DNA of 10,910 nucleotides from CAWDLX01 sp046728155 (GTDB taxonomy: Bacteria; Actinomycetota; Actinomycetes; Mycobacteriales; Micromonosporaceae). The notes under the pieces were generated by a model that did no database searches, had not been told where the DNA came from, and worked only from the letters and a program-made list of their open reading frames with translations. This document shows positions 6,447 to 10,910 of this stretch, in pieces. A program made the translations under genes and the position numbers. The first letter of the stretch is position 1. The number at the start of each line of letters is the position of its first letter. The stretch lies in assembly GCA_046728155.1 (NCBI GenBank), contig JBKPDY010000156.1:1-10910 (forward strand), given 5' to 3'.

Positions 6447-6471
6447 CGAGTCTGGCACCCAACCCGACTCG
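6447..6471 (+). terminator. Possible hairpin terminator after the Rossmann gene
   Basis: cgagtc and gactcg form a 6-bp stem around a 13-base loop, about 30 bases after the stop of the Rossmann gene. There is no T-run. The rest of 6418-6687 holds one copy of the repeat at 6587-6607 and no gene I can support. Confidence 0.3.
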
Positions 6472-6586
6472 CGTGCGGCAGGCGCGAACCCGTGAACAGA
6501 TCAGAGTCCCCATTCCCGCCCCGGCCGTTGAGCAACAGCACTCATCTGCGATGGGGGCTGCTTGCTGGTCGAGATCAAGCATCCGA

Positions 6587-6607
6587 TCATGCCGATGAGA
6601 GTGCGCT
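6587..6607. repeat. Second copy of the catgccgatga repeat
   Basis: Matches 3590-3610 at 19 of 21 positions and lies, like that copy, between two convergent genes (one ending at 6417, the other at 6688). Confidence 0.5.
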
Positions 6608-6687
6608 ACGCGGCCAAGACAGGTGGGTCCGCCGGTCCCGTTCCGCTGCTGGTCGGAATCGATTCTGGTGTCGCCTGCCTCCGCGGA

Positions 6688-7038
6688 TCACCAGTGGTAG
6701 CTCAGGTTCACGGCTAGCGCGGCCGCCGCAGTGGAGAAGAACACGGCCCATCCCACAAGTCGGCGGGAACCCACCCGCAGGTGAGCAAAGAGCGCACCGA
6801 GGAAGTACAGCACGAGGCCGGCGGCGGCAAGTGTCCCCAGCAGTGGAACGGCGAACCCGGCCAGCAGCCCCAAAGAGCCTGCCGCCAGCAACATGCCCAA
6901 CACCGGTACCCACGACCGTGGTATGCGCTTCATGTCCGCCTGGGCCTTTGGATAGTCGTGGCCGATCAGGTAGGTGACGGCTGCGATGCCGTTGAAGACC
7001 GAGGCGAGGATGGTGACGGTGACGTAAGCGGCGAACAT
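6688..7038 (-). CDS. DoxX-like small membrane protein
   Basis: This 116-aa protein has four likely membrane segments: about 3-22, 48-64, 66-86 and 92-112. The NGIAAVTYLIGHDYPKAQADM loop after the first helix and IPRSWVPVLGMLLAAGSLGLLAG are characteristic of the DoxX-like (DoxX_2) family of actinobacteria. Members are poorly characterised; some are linked to redox or stress responses. The ATG at 7036-7038 has ggag six bases upstream on the minus strand. It appears to be a single gene with its own control region, where a perfect dyad lies about 55 bases upstream. The cellular role cannot be read from the sequence. Confidence 0.85.
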   Translation of the reverse strand: MFAAYVTVTILASVFNGIAAVTYLIGHDYPKAQADMKRIPRSWVPVLGMLLAAGSLGLLAGFAVPLLGTLAAAGLVLYFLGALFAHLRVGSRRLVGWAVFFSTAAAALAVNLSYHW

Positions 7039-7091
7039 GAACGCTCCATGGTGGTTGTAGGACGAGGTAGCCCTGCGGGGTGTGACGTGCC

Positions 7092-7110
7092 GTGCTGTGA
7101 CTTACAGCAC
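7092..7110. promoter_or_regulatory. Operator-like dyad GTGCTGT-N5-ACAGCAC
   Basis: A perfect 7-bp inverted repeat with a 5-base spacer, 54 bases upstream of the DoxX-like start and within its promoter region. This size is typical for TetR, MarR or similar dimeric regulators. No regulator gene adjoins it directly, so the binding protein is unknown. Confidence 0.5.
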
Positions 7111-7170
7111 AAGCATTCGCGTGGCTCCGGTATCGCCTGCTGTTGTTAAGCCGGGGCCGCTGCCCGTCGA

Positions 7171-7227
7171 GCTCCGGCAAGGCTCGCGGATCCGGAGCCG
7201 CCAGTTGGCCTGGCGCTGGAACGCCAG
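7171..7227 (-). terminator. Two hairpins after the ABC permease gene
   Basis: ctggcg-ctggaa-cgccag (7210-7227) starts directly beyond the permease stop codon. gctccgg and ccggagc (7171-7177 and 7192-7198) form a second stem. Both lie between the permease and the DoxX-like promoter on the same strand and could end the exporter transcript. Neither is followed by a T-run. Confidence 0.4.
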
Positions 7228-8016
7228 TCAGGTCACGTCCCTGCGGACAGTGGTCAGGGCGGCCGTCATCGCCAGAATGAGCACGATGCCGATGAGAACC
7301 AAGGCCACCGCGCCGGGCGCCAGCGCGTGGAGCGCCGGTGGGACGGGCGGCATGCTGGCCGTACTGTTCGCACCCGCCATGGTGGTTGCGGATAACAGCG
7401 GCAGGAATCTGCCCAGCGACGGCGAAACCCGGCTGAGCATCTGCTCGACGGCCATGGCCCAGACGAAGACGACAATGAGTGCGCCGAGTTGCCCACGTAT
7501 GAGGGCTCCGACGGCGACTCCTATCCCGGCCATCAGCGCCGAACCGCCGACTGCCCCCGCTGCGAAGGCGGCGATGTCACGACCACCGATCACGATGTGG
7601 TAGCCCTCGCTGGCCGCCGTCGCCAGCCCAACGGACGTGGTGATCCCCATGGCGATCAGGCCGAACAGCACGCCCACAAGCATGGCTGAGATGATCTTGG
7701 CAGTCAGCACCTGAACCCGGTTCGGCTCGTCGAGGTAGGTGTCCGTAGCGGTCCGGTGCCGAAATTCGCCGCTGGACACGGTGACGCCGAAGACGGTTGC
7801 GACCAGAATGGCGAAGCCGGTGTTCGTGAGGATGTCTCGCAGTCCGGCCGCGGTCGACAGCGCCGGGATGCTGGTTGCGCCGCTGCCTCCGGCACCCGCT
7901 TGAGAGATCTCAAGGGCCACTACCACGATGGTCAACCCTGCTGCCGCACCGAGCAGTCCGGCGGTGAGCCGGGTGGTGCGAATCTTGAGCAGTTCGGCGC
8001 GAATCGCGGTGATCAT
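7228..8016 (-). CDS. ABC transporter permease (ABC-2 type exporter subunit)
   Basis: This 262-aa protein begins MITAIRAELLKIRTTRLTAGL, the usual start of ABC-2 permeases paired with drug or peptide-exporter ATPases. It has about six membrane segments: one near 19-38, one at TGFAILVATVFGVTVS, then one each in the VLTAKIISAMLVGVLFGLIA, AFAAGAVGGSALMAGIGVAV and GALIVVFVWAMAVEQML regions, and a last one at ALAPGAVALVLIGIVLILAM. SSGEFRHRTATDTYLDEPNR is the conserved cytoplasmic loop of the family. Its ATG (8014-8016) overlaps the ATPase stop by 4 bases (ATGA), so the two are translationally coupled. An in-frame ATG at 8091 is inside the ATPase gene and is not favoured. The substrate is unknown; toxic small molecules or antibiotics are common for this class. 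Confidence 0.9.
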   Translation of the reverse strand: MITAIRAELLKIRTTRLTAGLLGAAAGLTIVVVALEISQAGAGGSGATSIPALSTAAGLRDILTNTGFAILVATVFGVTVSSGEFRHRTATDTYLDEPNRVQVLTAKIISAMLVGVLFGLIAMGITTSVGLATAASEGYHIVIGGRDIAAFAAGAVGGSALMAGIGVAVGALIRGQLGALIVVFVWAMAVEQMLSRVSPSLGRFLPLLSATTMAGANSTASMPPVPPALHALAPGAVALVLIGIVLILAMTAALTTVRRDVT

Positions 8017-8915
8017 CGGGTGGATCCTTCCTGTCCGTTGGCCGTCAGGCTGAGGAAGACCTCTTCGAGATCCGCGGTCGCCGTGATGCATTCTGAGAGT
8101 GGAATCGATAACTCGGCCGCCACCAGGCCTACCCGCTCGGCGGGTAGACCTGTCACCTCCAGTCGATCGCCGTCGATGATTGCTTGGGCCCCTGTCGCCG
8201 AGAGAGCCTGCTGTAGCCTTTGCGGCTGGATCGTACGCACGCGCACCAATTCACGCCGCCCAGCCAGCAGTTCGTCGAGCGGTGCCTCCGTCACAAGGTG
8301 GCCACGGTCGATGACCACGACTCGATCTGCTGTCTGCGAGATCTCGCCCAGAGCGTGGCTGGAGACCAGGACCGTCCGGCCGGAGGCAGCCAGATCGCGC
8401 AAGAGCCGACGCAGCCATCGCACGCCCTCCGGATCGAGACCGTTCGCGGGTTCGTCAAGGATCAGCAGCTCGGGATCACCGAGCAACGCGGAGGCCAATC
8501 CGAGTCGCTGTCGCATACCGAGCGAGAACTCACCCACCCTCCGGTCGGCGGCCTCGGTGAGATCGACCAGTTCCAGGACCTCGGAGACCCGGCGGGCATT
8601 GATCCGGGCCGCCACCGCTCGGACCCGCAGATGGTTGCGAGCCGTCCGACCGGGATGAAAGCTGGTGGCTTCCAGAGTCGCACCAACATGGTGTCGTCGA
8701 TCCGGCAGGTCGCGGTAGGACCGTCCGTTGATCTTCGCGCTACCCGAGCTGGGCTCAACGAGCCCGAGAAGCATCCGCATCGTCGTGGTCTTGCCAGCGC
8801 CATTGGGGCCGAGGAACCCGGTGATGGTGTTCCCTTCCACCGTAAAGCTGAGCCGATCGACGGCGGTCACGTCGCCGAACCGCTTGGTCAGTTCATGAAT
8901 CTCGATGGCAGACAT
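8013..8915 (-). CDS. ABC transporter ATP-binding protein (BcrA/drug-exporter type)
   Basis: This 300-aa ATPase has Walker A GPNGAGKT (36-43), signature SLGMRQR (131-137), Walker B LLILDEP (150-156, catalytic E155) and switch H187 (VSSHALGE). At the Q-loop position it reads GATLEATSFHPGRTARNHL, with Glu in place of Gln. That is common in the BcrA-like exporter group and not a defect. Residues after about 220 form the extra C-terminal regulatory segment of the group. ATG 8915 (MSAIEIHELTKRFG) has a gaggc-like ribosome binding site; the in-frame ATG at 8969 would run through the promoter region and an operator and is rejected. It powers the permease encoded next. Two palindromes upstream suggest repression by the divergent TetR protein. 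Confidence 0.93.
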   Translation of the reverse strand: MSAIEIHELTKRFGDVTAVDRLSFTVEGNTITGFLGPNGAGKTTTMRMLLGLVEPSSGSAKINGRSYRDLPDRRHHVGATLEATSFHPGRTARNHLRVRAVAARINARRVSEVLELVDLTEAADRRVGEFSLGMRQRLGLASALLGDPELLILDEPANGLDPEGVRWLRRLLRDLAASGRTVLVSSHALGEISQTADRVVVIDRGHLVTEAPLDELLAGRRELVRVRTIQPQRLQQALSATGAQAIIDGDRLEVTGLPAERVGLVAAELSIPLSECITATADLEEVFLSLTANGQEGSTR

Positions 8916-8945
8916 GAAGCCTCGCCTACGTGAGTAGTCCCGAGA

Positions 8946-8961
8946 ATGGGCGAGCGCCCAT
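8946..8961. promoter_or_regulatory. TetR operator candidate 1 (ATGGGCG-AG-CGCCCAT)
   Basis: A perfect 7-bp inverted repeat with a 2-base centre, 31 bases upstream of the ABC ATPase start. It is nearly identical to the site at 8991-9006, in the space between the divergent exporter and TetR genes. Confidence 0.75.
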
Positions 8962-8990
8962 ATTGCCAACCATACGCTCGAAAGCCTAGG

Positions 8991-9006
8991 ATGGGCAAGC
9001 GCCCAT
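8991..9006. promoter_or_regulatory. TetR operator candidate 2 (ATGGGC-AAGC-GCCCAT)
   Basis: A 6-bp inverted repeat differing from the first site at one base, 45 bp away centre to centre and 32 bases before the TetR GTG. The pair likely lets one repressor control both divergent promoters. Confidence 0.75.
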
Positions 9007-9038
9007 AGTTCCGACGTCAGAAGGGAGGCGGAGATCCC

Positions 9039-9632
9039 GTGTCACCTCGTGGCAAGGCAATCCACGGCGTCAACGAGCAACTGTTCGCAGCCGCCGAACG
9101 CGTGCTGGCTCGCAGTGGGCCGAGCGGACTGACCAGTCGAGCGATCACGGATGAGGCTGGCTGCGCCAAGGGCGTCCTGCACAACCACTTCGGTGATCTG
9201 GACGGATTCTTGGCCGCCTACGTCCTCGATAGGTCGGCCCACCTGGCCGACAAAGCCCGCACGCTGGTGCACCAGGCCGGGACTGGCACCGTGCTCGACA
9301 ACCTCACCGACGCGACCGTCGCCCTGTTCGGGCCGCCCGCCCTCGCGATCTCCAGCCTTGTGATCTCGCGGGCGGAGGTGGCGCAGCGGCTCTCCCACGG
9401 CCGCGCCGCCGAACCGGTGTTGCACGAAATCCAGGCCGCCTTCACCAAATACCTGGACGCCGAGCGGGGGCTCGGGCGGATAGCACCGGGAGCCGACACC
9501 AGCACCATTTCCTTCACTGTGTTCGCCTCCGCCCATCAGTTGTTCTTGAGCGACACGCAGCGTCCGATCGCCCGGGACCGCATTCGGCAGATCCTGCTCA
9601 GCCTGTTGACCGGCGTCACGATCGGCGAATGA
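9039..9632 (+). CDS. TetR-family transcriptional regulator
   Basis: This 197-aa protein has a TetR_N domain over about residues 11-57, with the helix-turn-helix at LTSRAITDEAGCAKGVLHNHFGDLDGF (about 31-57). The C-terminal ligand-binding region is divergent, with a long helix LHEIQAAFTKYLDAERGLG. The GTG start at 9039 has a strong ribosome binding site (agggagg, about 10 bases upstream). It is divergent from the ABC exporter pair, with two matching palindromes between them. The predicted role is a repressor of the exporter and of itself, relieved by a ligand that may also be the exporter's substrate. A small membrane protein follows 36 bases downstream on the same strand and may be co-transcribed. 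Confidence 0.92.
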   Translation: MSPRGKAIHGVNEQLFAAAERVLARSGPSGLTSRAITDEAGCAKGVLHNHFGDLDGFLAAYVLDRSAHLADKARTLVHQAGTGTVLDNLTDATVALFGPPALAISSLVISRAEVAQRLSHGRAAEPVLHEIQAAFTKYLDAERGLGRIAPGADTSTISFTVFASAHQLFLSDTQRPIARDRIRQILLSLLTGVTIGE

Positions 9633-9668
9633 CCCGCGTACCGGATCACCCTCACCGAGGAGACATCT

Positions 9669-10250
9669 GTGCTTAAGCTCAGCCTTCTGATCGGCAGCCT
9701 GCTGGTCACCGCAACCGCCACCCTGTTCGAGGGCCTGCTTGGTGCCGCCTTGACCCCCGGTCCCGTCGCCATGCTGGCGACGGCGATCGCCGCGGTCGTC
9801 GTCTGGCGGACCCGCAAGCCAACGGTCGGACTGATCATCGCAGCCTGGCTGGCGCTCGGGCCGCTAGCGATGCCCTGGACCGCCGACAACCTCACCCATC
9901 CCCAGCACGCCGGGATCTTCGCGCTCACCATCGCTCAGTTGGTGGCCAACGCGGTCGCCCTGATTACAGGAATCGTGGCGCAGCTCGAACTGAAGCGGCG
10001 CCGGGGCGACGCCGCGCCGAACGTGGTCGGCACCAACCGATTCTTCGCAGAAAAGAAAGGGAGGGTTCATGAACGACAGTGGATTACGCCCGTACGCGCT
10101 GCGAGCGGGCGAAGGACGTACCTACACCTACGGCATCGATTTCACCGTCAAGGCGGGAGAGCTCGGCCGAGGCCGGCGCGTGGCCATCATCGAGTACACG
10201 ACCCGCGTCGGGGAGGAACCGCCAGCGCACACCCACGCGACGGAAGATGA
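9669..10250 (+). CDS. Small membrane protein of unknown function, C-terminus uncertain
   Basis: The GTG start has gaggag six bases upstream. The first 115 residues hold four hydrophobic segments: about 5-24, 28-46, 53-70 and 83-108. A positively charged end (LELKRRRGD) follows, the layout of a small integral membrane protein. I do not recognise the family. The frame stays open to 10250, 182 bases into the downstream cupin gene. From about residue 134 on, the translation is Arg/His/Pro-rich and is just the cupin sequence read in another frame. The native protein probably ends near 10050-10070, so its stop has been lost or a frameshift sits in the A-rich stretch at 10050-10060. The position after TetR suggests shared regulation. 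Confidence 0.6.
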   Translation: MLKLSLLIGSLLVTATATLFEGLLGAALTPGPVAMLATAIAAVVVWRTRKPTVGLIIAAWLALGPLAMPWTADNLTHPQHAGIFALTIAQLVANAVALITGIVAQLELKRRRGDAAPNVVGTNRFFAEKKGRVHERQWITPVRAASGRRTYLHLRHRFHRQGGRARPRPARGHHRVHDPRRGGTASAHPRDGR

Positions 10251-10500
10251 AATCTTCTACGTGCTGCAGGGTGCGCTGACGTTTCGCTGCGGCGACGACA
10301 CGTTCGAGGCAGCCGATGGCGGGTTCGTCTTCCTGCCCCGAGGAATTCCGCACGAATACACGATCCGCAGTGACGGCGACGTCTGTTTGCTGGTGGTTAC
10401 ATCGCCGGCGCAGCAAGACGCCGACGGCGGCTGGGGCGGCTTCGTCGCCGACCTTGAAGCCAATGGCGAGCCACGCGCCGCGCCACTCGGAACTACGTAG
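10069..10500 (+). CDS. Cupin-domain protein
   Basis: This 143-aa protein carries a complete single cupin barrel. Motif 1 is HTHATEDEIFYVLQG, fitting H-x-H-x4-E-x6-G with metal ligands H54, H56 and E61. Motif 2 is GGFVFLPRGIPHEY with H95. The metal site appears intact. Such stand-alone cupins include dioxygenases, isomerases and small-molecule sensors; the sequence does not choose among them. ATG 10069 has a strong ribosome binding site (aagggagg) five bases upstream, which makes this start secure. The upstream membrane-protein frame overlaps it by 182 bases in another phase. Confidence 0.92.
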   Translation: MNDSGLRPYALRAGEGRTYTYGIDFTVKAGELGRGRRVAIIEYTTRVGEEPPAHTHATEDEIFYVLQGALTFRCGDDTFEAADGGFVFLPRGIPHEYTIRSDGDVCLLVVTSPAQQDADGGWGGFVADLEANGEPRAAPLGTT

Positions 10501-10506
10501 TCGACA

Positions 10507-10713
10507 GTGGACTCCGCAGCGCGGCATACCACGGATCGTTCTCGGGCCTCATCCAGAGCCTCACATGCAGCGATCATCGCCTCGCCGGCCAACGCGGCCC
10601 GCCCGTCGGAACTCGGCGTCGCCGATCTCGTCCCGCCACGCCCGGAGGCCGTGGCGCTGCTCCTGGACGTCATCGCGAAGCATGGCGAGGCGTCCGACCG
10701 GCGCGTTGTGTAG
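10507..10713 (+). CDS. Doubtful small open frame (68 aa)
   Basis: A GTG-initiated frame six bases after the cupin stop gives 68 aa with a coding-like helical stretch (RPEAVALLLDVIAKHG). No ribosome binding site is clear and I recognise no family. Its first half is rich in Ala, Ser and Arg, and competing frames on the minus strand are equally open. It may be a decayed gene fragment or no gene at all. Confidence 0.22.
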   Translation: MDSAARHTTDRSRASSRASHAAIIASPANAARPSELGVADLVPPRPEAVALLLDVIAKHGEASDRRVV

Positions 10714-10910
10714 CCGCCGCCCGACCCGGACTCCGTACCGAAGCCTCGTAACACCCGCAAGATCAAAGGACCGGATCTCATGGGTTTCGTCGGGTCGGTT
10801 CATGGAGCAGGCTCGGCGTTGGTAGCGGCTGGCGGGTCAGCACTCACCGGATCTGACCCGGGATGAGGTCTTGCGGCAGACCGTGCGCCCGCTGGTCGTG
10901 GGGAGACGAA
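10714..10910. other. Right edge of the window without a supported gene
   Basis: From 10825 to the edge one plus-strand frame is open (LAGQHSPDLTRDEVLRQTVRP) with protein-like composition. It may be the start or middle of a gene continuing outside the window, but it follows a stop at 10822 and shows no clear start. I see no hairpin or repeat here that I would defend. Confidence 0.3.

Noticed and set aside
5649..6458. 269-aa minus-strand frame opposite the Rossmann gene
   Set aside because: Ser/Arg/Pro-rich composition and fully antisense to a gene with a clear GATGKVG motif.
1..10910. CRISPR arrays, tRNA or rRNA genes
   Set aside because: No regularly spaced direct repeats and no sequence that folds or reads as a tRNA or rRNA were seen on either strand.

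Overview
The window is high-GC DNA with codon use, GTG starts and leaderless-looking promoters typical of an actinomycete. A Pseudonocardiales or Streptomyces-like chromosome is plausible, but nothing here fixes the genus. It is an accessory region: nested and decayed insertion sequences on the left, then small regulatory and enzyme units on both strands.

Left part (1-2421). The window opens inside the C-terminal catalytic part of an IS110-family transposase (plus strand). An intact IS256/Mutator-family element (about 315-1801, transposase on the minus strand) has jumped into the last codons of that gene. A 9-bp target duplication (ggcctggga) flanks the element, and removing the element plus one duplication restores an in-frame IS110 C-terminus ending YDENRAWEHYNARNA. 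Next come a 98-aa gene of unknown function and a second, frameshifted scrap of IS110 3' coding sequence (about 2228-2333).

Middle (2422-6417). A NYN-nuclease protein with two C-terminal LOTUS/OST-HTH domains is followed by a convergent intergenic region with short repeats. Then comes a LuxR-type regulator (minus), divergent from a metallo-beta-lactamase-fold hydrolase and an NAD(P)-binding Rossmann protein joined by an ATGA overlap. A perfect dyad (TACCAC-GTCG-GTGGTA) sits in the divergent promoter region. The hydrolase reading frame appears to be broken near its N-terminus by a duplicated dinucleotide.

Right part (6418-10910). A DoxX-like membrane protein (minus) has a perfect 7-bp-arm dyad upstream. 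An ABC exporter pair follows (minus; ATPase then permease, 4-bp overlap), divergent from a TetR regulator. Two near-identical palindromes (ATGGGC-N4-GCCCAT) lie between them, which makes a local repressor/exporter circuit likely. Downstream of TetR are a small membrane protein and a cupin. The last 400 bases hold no gene I can support well.

I see no clear new multi-gene defence or biosynthetic system. The most notable items are the nested IS with its exact reconstruction, the NYN-LOTUS protein, the twin TetR operators, the hydrolase frameshift, and a short repeat shared by both convergent intergenic regions.
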